A stretch of 64,000 nt of DNA from Streptomyces cinnamoneus. Lineage in GTDB: Bacteria > Actinomycetota > Actinomycetes > Streptomycetales > Streptomycetaceae. The notes beneath the pieces were generated by a model. The model saw nothing but the letters and a program-made list of their open reading frames with translations, did not search any database and had not been told where the DNA came from. The position numbers and the translations under genes were made by a program. The stretch lies in contig NZ_PKFQ01000001.1 in NCBI RefSeq assembly GCF_002939475.1, positions 1 to 64,000 on the forward strand, in the 5' to 3' direction. Position 1 is the stretch's first letter. Each line of letters starts with the position of its first letter. Below are positions 44,453-53,714 of the stretch, piece after piece.

Positions 44453-44617
44453 ATGGCACGCAACGAGATCCGCCCGGTCATCAAGCTCCGCTCCACGGCG
44501 GGCACCGGGTTCACCTACGTCACCCGCAAAAACCGGCGCAACGACCCCGACCGGTTGGTGCTGCGCAAGTACGACCCCGTCGTCGGCCGCCATGTCGACT
44601 TCCGCGAAGAGCGCTGA
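44453..44617 (+). CDS. rpmG: Ribosomal protein L33, zinc-free paralogue
   Basis: 54 residues: [54 protein letters not shown]. No Cys at all, where the zinc form has four. There is no visible Shine-Dalgarno and the transcript may be leaderless or nearly so. First gene of the rightward zinc-starvation operon. Confidence 0.95.
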   Translation: MARNEIRPVIKLRSTAGTGFTYVTRKNRRNDPDRLVLRKYDPVVGRHVDFREER

Positions 44618-44660
44618 CCGAAATCCCACCCCATCTCAAAGCCTCTGAAAGGTTCCTGCC

Positions 44661-44906
44661 GTGAAGCCCGGCATCCACCCCGCCTACGGGCCCGTCGTCT
44701 TCCGCGACTCCGCCTCCGGCACCGCTTTCCTCACCCGCTCCACGATGACCAGCGACAAGACCATCGACTGGGAGGACGGCAACACCTACCCGGTCGTCGA
44801 CGTGGAAATCTCCTCCGCCAGCCACCCCTTCTACACGGGCACCGCTCGCGTCCTTGACACCGCCGGCCGCGTGGAGCGGTTCGAGCGTCGTTACGGAGTC
44901 CGTTGA
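44661..44906 (+). CDS. rpmE2: Ribosomal protein L31 type B
   Basis: 81 residues: [29 protein letters not shown] ... [25 protein letters not shown]. Type B L31 lacks the zinc Cys set. GTG 44661 follows GAAAGG. Its stop overlaps the next ATG (TGATG). Confidence 0.95.
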   Translation: MKPGIHPAYGPVVFRDSASGTAFLTRSTMTSDKTIDWEDGNTYPVVDVEISSASHPFYTGTARVLDTAGRVERFERRYGVR

Positions 44907-46057
44907 TGACTCACCATCACCAGCTCCCGGTCGTGCTCGTCGCCGGACTTCACGCCGAAGCCCGGGCCGAGGTCGTCGACCGCCTCCTGAACGACATTCC
45001 CGGAAGTGCGGCACTGCACCACGACCTGGCCGGGGCGCCCGGCAACACCGTGCTCCGCCTGATCCGCGACGCCTCCGGAACCCTTTCCCGCGGTGAAGCA
45101 CCGCTGGTCAACGACTGCGCGTGCTGCGCACTGCGCGAGGACCTCATCCCGGAACTGGAACGGATGGCAGATGGCGGGCTGACCCGGCTCGCCGTGGTCG
45201 AGCTGTGGGACTCGGTCGAGCCGAAGGCCATGGCGGAAGTCGTTGCCGCGCACGGCGGAGAGCGGCTGATCCTGTCAAACGTGATCACCGCCGTAGACCC
45301 CGCGCTCGTCCTGCCCTACCTCGCCAACGGCGACGACCTCGCGGAAGCCGGACTCGCGGCGGCCCCCACCGACCAGCGGACCGTCGGCGACACCTGGGCA
45401 CGTCAGCTGGAGTACGCACCCGTCCTCGCCATCGTCGACAGCCACGAGGCCGACGACGAAGACCACGCCCTCCTCGCACAGCTGCACCCCACCGCCCAGC
45501 GGGTACCGGCCGCATCCGTCGAACTCGCCCGCGCGGCATTCGCCGGCTTCGACGTCGAGGCCGCCGCAGCCGCCCAACACCCGGCCTGCGCGCTCCTTCC
45601 CCAAGAAGCTGACGAAGCCGGTGTCAGCACATTCGTGTGGCGCCGACGACGACCCTTCCATCCCCAACGCCTCTACCAGGCGCTTGAGGACCTGTGCTGC
45701 GCCGCAGCCCGCAGCCGCGGCCGGTTCTGGCTCGCCGACCGCCCCGACACGCTGCTCGCCTGGGACGCGGCCGGGGGAGCACTGTCCGTCGAGAACGCCG
45801 GCCCATGGCTGACGTCGCTGCCGGACGCGGCCTGGGACATGGTCCCACCCATGCGCCAGGCGGCGGCCGCGCTCGACTGGCACCCCGACCACGGTGACTG
45901 CTGCCAGCACCTCGTCTTCACCTCGCCCGGCCTCGACCGGCACGGGCTGGAACGACTCCTCGACTCCTGCCTGCTGACAGACGCGGAGTACGGATCGGGG
46001 CGCGAAGCCTGGAAGCACCTGCCCGCCGCCTTCGACTCCCTCCTCGACCCCGCCTAA
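44906..46057 (+). CDS. COG0523 GTPase-like protein, zinc homeostasis
   Basis: 383 residues. It resembles the CobW/COG0523 family: metal motif CACCALRED (family CxCC), WDSVEPKAMAEVV, LSNVITAVDP, RQLEYAPVLAIVD and the C-terminal FHPQRLYQALEDL ... RGRFWLADRPD. The Walker A position reads VAGLHAEARAEVV instead of G-x-x-GAGKT, so nucleotide binding is doubtful. Family members are thought to deliver zinc to client proteins during starvation. Coupled to rpmE2 by TGATG overlap. Confidence 0.88.
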   Translation: MTHHHQLPVVLVAGLHAEARAEVVDRLLNDIPGSAALHHDLAGAPGNTVLRLIRDASGTLSRGEAPLVNDCACCALREDLIPELERMADGGLTRLAVVELWDSVEPKAMAEVVAAHGGERLILSNVITAVDPALVLPYLANGDDLAEAGLAAAPTDQRTVGDTWARQLEYAPVLAIVDSHEADDEDHALLAQLHPTAQRVPAASVELARAAFAGFDVEAAAAAQHPACALLPQEADEAGVSTFVWRRRRPFHPQRLYQALEDLCCAAARSRGRFWLADRPDTLLAWDAAGGALSVENAGPWLTSLPDAAWDMVPPMRQAAAALDWHPDHGDCCQHLVFTSPGLDRHGLERLLDSCLLTDAEYGSGREAWKHLPAAFDSLLDPA

Positions 46058-46225
46058 CCCTCGGGCTCGGATCACACCAAGGCGGTACGACGTCCGCCGG
46101 ACGGCTACACACCGATTTTCACCCGCTCAGGGTGGCCCCGCCAGGGGCTCGGATTACTAACCCCGTACGACCTGTTCACCGCCCGCGCGGCCGTGAACGA
46201 AACGCCCACGCAAGGAGACGCCGCC

Positions 46226-46462
46226 ATGGCCCGACGCCACGACCCCCGCAAGCCTGCTAAATCCCGGCCCAACCCGCTCGACGCGGCCGGGTTCACCTAC
46301 ATCGACTACAAAGACACCGACCTGCTGCGGAAGTTCATCTCCGACCGGGGCAAAATCCGCAGCCGGCGCGTCACCCGAGTGACAGCCCAGCAGCAGCGGG
46401 CCCTCACCACTGCCATCAAGAACGCGCGCGAAATGGCCCTCCTGCCCTACGCCGGCCGCTGA
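46226..46462 (+). CDS. rpsR: Ribosomal protein S18, zinc-free paralogue
   Basis: 78 residues: [66 protein letters not shown] is nine bases before ATG 46226. No Cys residues. It lies 168 bases after the GTPase and closes the zinc-starvation island. Confidence 0.94.
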   Translation: MARRHDPRKPAKSRPNPLDAAGFTYIDYKDTDLLRKFISDRGKIRSRRVTRVTAQQQRALTTAIKNAREMALLPYAGR

Positions 46463-46540
46463 CCCGACGGACGGGCACTCCCAGCCGCCAGAAGATCGGG
46501 GACAGCTTCCCGAGGACTGCCCTTTCCTGGGCATGGCGGT

Positions 46541-47190
46541 TCATCCGGGGTCGGTGAGGTCAGCGAGGTCCTTCATCGTGTCTCCGTGCTCGGTCGGCCG
46601 GTGGCGTCCGCCGGAGTTCGGGCGCGGGGCACGGCGGCGGCCGGACCCAGGTCCAGGCGCTCGCTCATGTCGAGGCGGAAGGTGCCATACGGGTTGACGT
46701 TGGACCAGAACAGCGCGGTCATGCCGCGCCGGTCCTCGTCGCTGAGCCTCGATGCCCAGGCCGGTTCGGCCAGGCCCTGCTGGACCAGCAGGGTGTTGAC
46801 GTGGACGAGCGCGGACTGGAGCAGGTGCAGGACGAGCATCGAGGTTCATCGATCGGGCACTCGACGACCCGCCCGGTCATCCGGTGGATCTCGACCTTGT
46901 GCCGCAGTTCCAAGAAAAGGTTACGTGGTCAGCGCCTGTGCTCGGGCCAGCCGGGTACTGCTCGGCGAGCCCCGCAGTACCTTTCCGAAGTACCCGTCGG
47001 CGTCGGCCAGCTCCATATCCCACAGCGGCCGGCCGAACCAGGACCGCGTCTGGTCCAGGTGCCCGACGTCCCCTCGGATGGTGCTGTCCGTCTGCCCCGC
47101 CAAACCTCGCGAGAACGAACCCGGCGAGCACGTCAGTCTCGAACTGCTCCAGTCCCTCCGCCAGACCGGGTCGCGGAAACTCACGTAGGT
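46541..47190 (-). pseudogene. Chimeric remnant: integrase N-part joined to Tn3 transposase tail
   Basis: From the right: VSFRDPVWRR, then TIRGDVGHLDQTRSWFGRPLWDMELADADGYFGKVLRG ... TRLARAQALTT and LRHKVEIHRMTGRVVECPIDEPR, the core-binding part of a Streptomyces tyrosine recombinase with frame changes. At about 46850 it passes abruptly into VLHLLQSALVHVNTLLVQQGLAEPAW ... FWSNVNPYGTFRLDMSERLDL, the C-terminus of a Tn3-family transposase. Both parts are incomplete. Confidence 0.75.
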
Positions 47191-47374
47191 CGCGTACGGC
47201 TACCAGCGCCAACCCGAGCCTCCTCGCCTTCATCCCGATCACAGATCGATCGGACGAAGTGAGAGCGCTTCGAGAATCCTGAAGTTACATCACCGGCTCG
47301 AAGAACACCCAAAGGAGACAGAACACCCTGGTCGCGGGAACAAGGGCTCAGCAGGGCACAGGGGAAGTCACAGG

Positions 47375-47460
47375 ATGTCGCACAGGTGGGTGGTGGAGTG
47401 GACGATCGCCTGGCTGCACGGCTTTCGCCGACTGCGGATCCGAGCGGATGCCTGGTCAAC
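47375..47460 (+). pseudogene. IS5-family transposase C-terminal stub
   Basis: SHRWVVEWTIAWLHGFRRLRIRADA matches the end of IS427-type transposases (compare RWVVERSFAWLHGFKRLRIR at about 22100). Flanks 47191-47374 and 47461-47624 hold no gene. Confidence 0.75.
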
Positions 47461-47624
47461 TCGTCTTCCTGGAGGGACTTTTGTCTTGGAGGATGGCTTG
47501 CCAGCGTACTGTCGTTTGGCGGGCTGGCGGCGAGGGTTCAGTCCACCGGGTGAACGGATGCCGTAGTAGTGACCGATACTGACCTGCGAGGCGCTTCTCA
47601 ATCGATCCCTCTGGCCTTCGTGCG

Positions 47625-47924
47625 TTAGAAGACGGGCGGTCTGCCGGCGAGGGTCAGCTGTGCGATGGTGCGCCAGCTCATCGGCGTCCGAGTGCCGCAG
47701 TTCGTACGCAGTCCCTCCCGAAAGCCGGCCAGAGAGGTGAGCAGGACCTTGAGGCCGCGAAAGCGCCATAGGGTCAGCAGGATCCAGACGGCGAGGTTGG
47801 CGGGGATCAGGATGCGAGGGAGGTTCCGGCGGGCCAGCCAGGCCCTGTTGCGGGCGTTCATCCGGTAGGACGTCGCGTGCCGGGCCGGGCTCGTGGCCGG
47901 GTGGTGCACGGTCACGTCCGGCAT
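47625..47924 (-). pseudogene. Family 2 glycosyltransferase, C-terminal part only
   Basis: 99 codons: VHHPATSPARHATSYRMNARNRAWLARRNLP then a hydrophobic stretch LIPANLAVWILLTLWRFRG and LLTSLAGFREGLRTNCG. This matches the tail of GT2 sugar transferases of Streptomyces. The catalytic GT-A domain is missing, cut at about 47925. Confidence 0.75.
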
Positions 47925-47938
47925 GTAGTCGTATCTGG

Positions 47939-48295
47939 GACGCCTGGTCGGCCTCGACCCTCACCGACCCGGCTTCCCTCGCGCCCGCCCATGAGGTCCT
48001 GACGGCAATTTCCGAGGCGTCCGCCACGGTCACACCGTGGCTGCACGCCTGGCAGGCACTGCCCGTGCCCCACCCCATCGCCGACCGGCACCTGACGGAA
48101 CTGGTCGACACCTGGGAGTACGACCTGCTGGCCGACGCACTTCCCTGGAGTGCCTGGGAAAACAGGGACACGATGCGCGACGAGCTGGCGGCCTGGCTGG
48201 TGCACCACGCTCCCGCCCGCCTCCGGGCCGACGGGGCCTCACCGGACCTGCAGGAGCGCATACGGCTGCTCGGCCTCCCCGAAACGGCACGCTGA
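47939..48295 (+). pseudogene. 3' part of a hypothetical gene
   Basis: An open frame with no start at its left edge: DAWSASTLTDPASLAPAHEVLTAISEASATVTPWLHAWQALPVPHPI ... LLADALPWSAWENRDTMRDELAAWL. It begins where the glycosyltransferase remnant ends, so both were truncated by one rearrangement. GTG 48065 could still start a 76-residue product. Confidence 0.5.
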
Positions 48296-48406
48296 CAGGA
48301 CCCGTTCTGGGCCCGCAAGCCAGGGGTACCGGGCGTCTACTGGCCACCGGAAGAAACCAGCGGCCAGTAAATCGCTGGCAGCGACCACTGAGACGGCCGG
48401 GGCGCC

Positions 48407-48437
48407 CCGGTTCTCCTTGACCTTCGGGGAGAACCGG
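48407..48437 (+). terminator. Stem-loop
   Basis: CCGGTTCTCC and GGAGAACCGG form a ten-base stem with an 11-base loop, continued by GGCGCC/CGCC. The nearest upstream gene on the plus strand is the remnant ending at 48295. Confidence 0.6.
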
Positions 48438-48737
48438 CGCCCGCGTGTGCGCTGAGTAGTACCCGAAACCTACGACGGCAGAAGGCTCACTCCGTCGGGT
48501 CCTCGCCGTAGATGACGTTCAGCTCGTCGGCGCGCGCCTCGGCGAGCTGGAGTGACTGGAGCCGGTCGACGATGATCTGGCGAGGGGCTGGTCGTGGCCA
48601 ATGGGCGAGAGGTCGTTGCCGCGCGGGTCACGTCCCCGATACGTGCCGCATCGAGCTGGGTTTGCTGCATCCGCAGTCGGCGAAGCCGCATGCGGTCTGG
48701 GTCGCAACAGACAAAAATAATCGGTGCTCAGCTCCCG

Positions 48738-48870
48738 GAGACAGAGCCTCGTCCTCGCCAGTGGGCGAAGGCGTGGCGGGCGGCCAGAGCATGGGGATGG
48801 TCGGGACCGAGCACCCGCAGCAAGTCCTCCAGCAGCTCCCTCAGGGCTACCACCGCACCGGAGGCAGGTC
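48738..48870 (-). pseudogene. TPR remnant of an NB-ARC/TPR-type protein
   Basis: ALRELLEDLLRVLGPDHPHALAARHAFAHWRGRGS on the minus strand is the repeat unit of Streptomyces tetratricopeptide ATPases (LLxDxLRVLGPDHPxTLxxR). Only one repeat remains. The rest of 48438-49093 shows nothing. Confidence 0.6.
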
Positions 48871-49093
48871 GGGGGGACCGCCGTCCTCGGGGCCTACCTG
48901 GTGGAGGGGGAAAGTGCTTATCTCGTGTGACATCAGATGATTATGGGCCATACCGTCCTGCAAACGGACATCCATTCCCGATGACGGAGCGGGCGTACCG
49001 ATTCGCCGGGGCGAAGTCCCGTGAACCACCCGCCCGGCCGCAGGATGGCGCGGCATGATGCCCACGAACCGCACGCAGCACCGGAGGGGACCC

Positions 49094-49664
49094 ATGGGCG
49101 CTCTCAAAGACTCGGAGTACCAAGCCTTGGCCGCCCTGTCCGACGGGAAGGGACAGCATCAGCACGGCTGGGCCACCGACGACTGCGGCATCGACCTGAA
49201 GATCATCGACCGCCTCCACAAGATGGGCCTGTGCGAGATGGCCGACGCCAACACCCTCCGCCAGCTGCACCCCGATCCCCCACACTGGGCAGCCCGGCTC
49301 ACCCCCGAAGGCCACGACACCCTCACCTACCTCCCCACCCGCAGATCCACCACCCGCCCGCCACACCCCTCGACCAGCGAGCGCCCTCAAGGAACCCGCG
49401 AGGTACGTCTACGCCCTGCGGCCATGGACACGGTGCGGCTCTGCCTCCGCCTCGCCGCAGACCTGCACCGGCTGCCCGACGCCTGGTCTGGCCGAGGCGG
49501 TCCGGACGGCGCACCGGGCCGCCCAAGGCAGCGGCTGGCGCCTGCACGTCACCACACCGCAGCTGGAGTCAATCGCGTACGCCCTCTGGCTGGAGGCCCG
49601 CGCGCACTCGGTTGACTCCGCTAACCGTCTCGCCAGGGAAAGCGGCGTCCGACACGATCCCTGA
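49094..49664 (+). pseudogene. DUF6417 family gene, one frameshift
   Basis: From ATG 49094: MGALKDSEYQALAALSDGKGQHQHGWATDDCGIDLKIIDRLHKMG, LRQLHPDPPHWAARLTPEGHDTL, typical of DUF6417. Near 49480 the coding phase shifts; the proper C-terminus (LAEAVRTAHRAAQGSGWRLHVTTPQLESIAYALWLEARAHSVDSANRLARESG) continues in the other frame to TGA 49664. A single-base indel, natural or technical, would account for it. Confidence 0.75.
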
Positions 49665-49738
49665 ACATCCAGCGACACGGGCGGAGTTGCCCTACAACGA
49701 TGTGACGCAATCGTGAGGGGCTGGGCCGATGATCGCAG

Positions 49739-50065
49739 CAGTGGACCAAGGAGGCCGACCGCGCTGCCGCACAGAACGCCCACGTCGAGCACACCACCTG
49801 GCCCCCGACCACCGGAGCGACATACGCCGAAACACCGAGCCAGATCCTCAACACCGCCGCCCGAATCGACCAGCACCTCTCGAACACCATCGCCGAAACC
49901 CTGTGCCGTCCGCTCGCGCAGCAGATCATCCAGGGCCGCGAGGCTCTCACCCCTACCCTGCGACTCCGGGAATGCCTCGACGGGTGGTGGGCATCCAAAC
50001 GAACACAGTCCCCCAAGCCGAGCTTCACGACGTGGTGGCCAACATCGCGATCTCCGACACCGTGA
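49739..50065 (+). pseudogene. Open remnant without start
   Basis: Protein-like frame QWTKEADRAAAQNAHVEHTTWPPTTGATYAETPSQILNTAARIDQHLSNTIAETLCRPLAQQIIQGREAL, with no start codon and no recognised family. Probably the middle of a lost phage- or plasmid-type gene. Confidence 0.4.
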
Positions 50066-50261
50066 AGATCCGCAAACCCTGCGAGGACCTTCCGCCATGC
50101 AATCACCCGACCTCCGACCGAGGCCGGACGTGGTCATGGTCGGGACCAGCCTCGAACACGACGTCGCTTCCACGCTCCAGCCCCCGCCCCAGCACGCCGT
50201 CGACAACGCGCCTGAGGTCGCCGGCCTTCTGTACTCCGTTCTCGAGTAGAGAGGAATCGCC

Positions 50262-50768
50262 ATGGCGAATCCATGGATTCCGCCGGAGCAGTACGTGAAG
50301 AAGCTGCCGATGCACGTAAGCTTCGGATGCATGTTCTTCACCGACGCTGCCGGGCGGGTGTTGCAGCTGCGGTCGAGCAGACCCGAGCACGGGCAGGTGT
50401 GGCAGTGGCCGGGCGGTAACACCGACGAGGTGAACGAGTCGCCGTTCGACACCGCGGTTAGGGAGTGCCGGGAGGAGACGGGGATCATCTTCACCGGCCG
50501 CCCGAAGGTCCTCGCGGTGTTCTGGCAGCCGGTGGGCAAGTGGCCCGTGGCCAAGCTCGGATTCACCTTCGACGGTGGCCAGCTCACAGCCGACGCCCTC
50601 GACCGCATCCAGCTCGATCCCGACGAGCACGACGAGTTCGCAGTGAAGCCGCTCGACGAGTGGGCCAAGATCATGGAAACCCGGGACTGGGAACGGCTCG
50701 CGGCTGTCCACCACGCACAGCGAACCGGTACGACGGCGTACTTAGAGGCGAGAATCGATGCCCTCTGA
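50262..50768 (+). CDS. NUDIX hydrolase
   Basis: 168 residues. NUDIX box GGNTDEVNESPFDTAVRECREETGI matches G-x5-E-x7-R-E-x-x-E-E-x-G-x. The fold hydrolyses nucleoside diphosphate derivatives; substrate not deducible. AGAGAGGA precedes ATG 50262. It overlaps the next NUDIX gene by 11 bases, so the two are coupled. Confidence 0.92.
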   Translation: MANPWIPPEQYVKKLPMHVSFGCMFFTDAAGRVLQLRSSRPEHGQVWQWPGGNTDEVNESPFDTAVRECREETGIIFTGRPKVLAVFWQPVGKWPVAKLGFTFDGGQLTADALDRIQLDPDEHDEFAVKPLDEWAKIMETRDWERLAAVHHAQRTGTTAYLEARIDAL

Positions 50769-51300
50769 GACACTTCGCGTGGGAGCCGGCGTGTTCATCC
50801 AACACGACGACGGGCGCATCCTGCTCGTCCACCATGCCAAGACCGGGTACTGGGTGATCCCCGGCGGCAAAGCCGAGCCCGGTGAGACACCTCGGCAGTG
50901 CGCAGTGCGCGAAGCCCGCGAGGAGACCGGACTCGACGGCCGACCGGGACGGCTGCTGGCCGTCCAGCACCTCACCGCAGACCGCTACTGGGGCAGCAAG
51001 TACATCGCCGACCCGTACGAACTGTTCGTCTTCGCCCTCCACGTGCACCTCGACCAGTACGCCGACATCCGAGTACCGGACGGGGAGCTGCTGGGCTGGG
51101 ACTGGTACTCCCCCGACGAACGCGGCACTGGTCACGGCCGCGATCGAGGCCACAGCCAATGGGACCTGCGCCTACCTCGAGGACCTTCACGCGCTGGAGT
51201 AGCCGCAGAACAAGTGCCCCTGTTCGAAACGATGCGCGCCGTCCGCCCGTACGCGAGGGATGGCGCGCACCCACCTACCAGCCATCCCAAAGAAGGATGA
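50758..51300 (+). CDS. NUDIX hydrolase, C-terminus possibly frameshifted
   Basis: NUDIX box GGKAEPGETPRQCAVREAREETGL is intact. After WDWYSPDE (about 51115) the open frame runs to 51300 with an odd Arg/Pro-rich tail, whereas another frame reads AALVTAAIEATANGTCAYLEDLHALE and stops at 51202, a normal end for this family. A lost or added base near 51115 is likely, so the real gene may end at 51202. Only the tail beyond the catalytic box is affected. Confidence 0.85.
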   Translation: MPSETLRVGAGVFIQHDDGRILLVHHAKTGYWVIPGGKAEPGETPRQCAVREAREETGLDGRPGRLLAVQHLTADRYWGSKYIADPYELFVFALHVHLDQYADIRVPDGELLGWDWYSPDERGTGHGRDRGHSQWDLRLPRGPSRAGVAAEQVPLFETMRAVRPYARDGAHPPTSHPKEG

Positions 51301-51422
51301 CTGGGGCATTACAGGGACCAGGCCATGAGGGCCGTCCTCTTGGGCGCCGGGGAGTGGAGATCAGCTTCTCGTCCGTCCGATGCCGGGTGGCCGGGCCCCG
51401 TTCCGGCCCCCCGGCCGGGGGC

Positions 51423-52709
51423 TCAGCTGCTGCGCGTCACCGCGTCAGCTATGCGCAGCGTCATCCGCGTCTGCGTCTGGTCGCGGTGAGTGGGGTTGAA
51501 CGAGTACACCACTCGACGCTGCTGGTCACGGGTGGAGAACATGCCCGAGTTGTAGCCATAGCGCTCGCCGGTTTTGCCCCACAGAGTCATGCCGTTCACG
51601 CTGGCCGTCTGGAGGCCCATGCTGTAGCGGGCTGGGCTGCCGTCCACCATGCGGACGTCGCCGGAGGGCAGCGTGAACATCTTGTCCAAGGTGTCCCGCG
51701 GCAGCAGATCACCCGAGAAGAGCGCGGTCATGAACCGTTCCAGGTCCCGGCTGGTAGAGATCATCTCGCCTTCGCCCCACGCCTCCGACTGGTTGAACAC
51801 GGTGGCGTCGCTCAGCGTCCCGTCAGCCAGCGCCAGGTAGCCGTGAACGTGGGGGCCGTGGATGCGGGGGTCGTTGCCGGGGAGCGAGGTGTCGTGAAGG
51901 CCTAGAGGACGCAGGATGCGCTTGTCGATCTCGGCACCGTAGGACTGGCTCGTCACCTTCTCGATGAGCAGGGCCGCCAGGACGTAGTTGATACCGCGGT
52001 ACTCCTGCCTGGTGCCTGGCGCGAACTTCATGGGGCCGTGGCTGACCGCGGCCACCATCTGCTGCGGCGTCCACTGGTCGTAGCGGTGCTGGAGCACCTT
52101 CTCGGGCGTGCTCGTGTCCGGCAGGCCCGGGCCACTCTCATCGGGTAGTCCGCTGGTGTGGTTGAGAAGCTGCCCCACGGCGATCGGAGGGTACTCAGCC
52201 GGCAGGACACCCGGCAGATAGCGCTGCACCGGCGCGTCCAGATCCACTCTGCCTTGGGCCGACAGCTGCAACACGACCGTGGCGACGAAGACCTTGGTGA
52301 TGCTGCCGACGCGGAACTTGTCGTCGGCGGTCACCTTGCGACCCGTGCGCAAGTCGGCCACGCCGGCCGTGCCGTACCAGCGGCCCGAGGAGCCGCTGAC
52401 GCGGATCTGCGCCGCGGTGGCCTGCGGGTCGTCGAGCTTGGCGACGGCAGCCCGCAGGGCTTGGATGTCGAGTTTGGGAGCCGCCTGCTGACCTGCGTGA
52501 GCGGGTGTGGGCGCGGGTGCCGCCGCGGCGGCACCCGCGGGGAGAGCGCCCGTCAGGAAGAGTGCCCCAGCAAGGGCTCCGCCGAGCAGGACCCGACGGG
52601 GCGAGGCGAGCACACGGCGCACCGGGGCGGGAGCCAAGGCCGCGGAAGGCTCTGGTAGGGCGGGAGCAGAGAAGGTGGAGGGGACGGAGAAGAATGTCAT
52701 GCAGATCAT
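51423..52709 (-). CDS. Secreted serine hydrolase, beta-lactamase/DD-peptidase family
   Basis: About 428 residues. Long N-region, then a hydrophobic signal core (RRVLLGGALAGALFLTGALPAGAAAA). Catalytic S-x-x-K in RVGSITKVFVATVVLQL; HTSGLPDES, and near the end LWGKTGERYGYNSG with KTG. The usual YSN tripeptide is replaced by YRG (EYRGINYVLAALL). Similar to Streptomyces D-Ala-D-Ala carboxypeptidases acting on the cell wall outside the membrane. Starts ATG 52709 or 52700. Confidence 0.85.
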   Translation of the reverse strand: MICMTFFSVPSTFSAPALPEPSAALAPAPVRRVLASPRRVLLGGALAGALFLTGALPAGAAAAAPAPTPAHAGQQAAPKLDIQALRAAVAKLDDPQATAAQIRVSGSSGRWYGTAGVADLRTGRKVTADDKFRVGSITKVFVATVVLQLSAQGRVDLDAPVQRYLPGVLPAEYPPIAVGQLLNHTSGLPDESGPGLPDTSTPEKVLQHRYDQWTPQQMVAAVSHGPMKFAPGTRQEYRGINYVLAALLIEKVTSQSYGAEIDKRILRPLGLHDTSLPGNDPRIHGPHVHGYLALADGTLSDATVFNQSEAWGEGEMISTSRDLERFMTALFSGDLLPRDTLDKMFTLPSGDVRMVDGSPARYSMGLQTASVNGMTLWGKTGERYGYNSGMFSTRDQQRRVVYSFNPTHRDQTQTRMTLRIADAVTRSS

Positions 52710-53209
52710 GCTTCTAGGCCAGTCGCCCTCGGCCATCAGGGAGGAACCCTGTGCTGCCCCGAACCCGACCCTGACACCCGGTCGGGGACAAGGTGGTGCC
52801 CGATGGAGAGAGGGACGTGATTGATCAAGTAGGCCCTGATTGCCCCTCATCACCCCATAGCTCTCCCACATGTTGGGGAACAGCCGTCGGCCTACTTGTT
52901 GGGTCACCCTTGCGGCTACACCCTCGGCACGGGGAGCAGCACGCCGGCTAGACCACCCTCGGCGCAAGCCGGGGGCACCTCCGAGGCTCGGCGCCGGCAG
53001 GGACCGAGGCGCTTGTCGTGGGACGAGGCAGCGGAATGAGCAGCGAGAATCACCGCCTGCGACGGCCGTCACGCACAGCTACACACCGGTTGGACGGCAG
53101 TGAGCGACAGGACGGGAGTCCCCGATTCGCGCGGATCGAGGACTCCCACCTTTACGGGACCGGCCGGAGGGGATCTGGGCGGGACCCTGATGCCGCCCGG
53201 GTACCCCGT
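52710..53209. other. Gene-free interval
   Basis: 500 bases with no gene. Holds the promoter of the serine hydrolase and a stem-loop at 53114-53147. Confidence 0.45.
53114..53147 (-). terminator. Stem-loop after DUF2267 genes
   Basis: GGGAGTCC (53114-53121) and GGACTCCC (53140-53147) with inner CGAT/ATCG pairing; about 60 bases beyond the stop of the minus-strand gene. Confidence 0.55.
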
Positions 53210-53650
53210 TCACGCGGCCGGGGAGAGCTCGGCACGGCCGAACAGCAGCGCGTAACCGGTGGGGAGCTGGTGGAGGATGCGGGTGATGAGGTCGGGGCCG
53301 GCGTAGGCGGCGACGGCCGCGAAGACGGAGCCGGTGTCCCACCGGCTCGTGGCCAGGGAGGCGCCGGAACGGGCAGCGAGGTCCTTGACGAAGGCCCATC
53401 CGGTCAGCGGCTGGGTGTCGGGGATCTGCACGGTCAGGACACGTGCGGCCTCCAGGGGTAGGCAGGCGGCCAGGTCGACACGTTCGTCGCCGGTCAGCTG
53501 GCGTCCCAGCCCCGAAAGGACCAGGCGAACGGCTTCCTCGGCTCTCTCACGGGTGGCGTAGGCGCCTTCGTAGCGGACCTTCTCCAGCATCTGCTCGTAC
53601 GCCGTCCCGTACGGCTGGTGCTCAAGCGGTGCGCGCACGTCGGTGATCAC
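53210..53650 (-). CDS. DUF2267 family protein
   Basis: 146 residues from GTG 53650. RERAEEAVRLVLSGLGRQLTGDERVDLAACLPLEAARVL is the family core; the end, LITRILHQLPTGYALLFGRAEL, matches its neighbour's LLGQILLQLPAGYDLLFGRPQ, so these are tandem paralogues. DUF2267 proteins often travel with Hsp20 and other stress genes in Streptomyces. Function unknown. Confidence 0.85.
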   Translation of the reverse strand: MITDVRAPLEHQPYGTAYEQMLEKVRYEGAYATRERAEEAVRLVLSGLGRQLTGDERVDLAACLPLEAARVLTVQIPDTQPLTGWAFVKDLAARSGASLATSRWDTGSVFAAVAAYAGPDLITRILHQLPTGYALLFGRAELSPAA

Positions 53651-53714
53651 TGCGGTGCATGCCTTTCGTGGAGCCAGGGTGGGATGGTGCAGGTGGGTGG
53701 AATCGAGGTACGGG

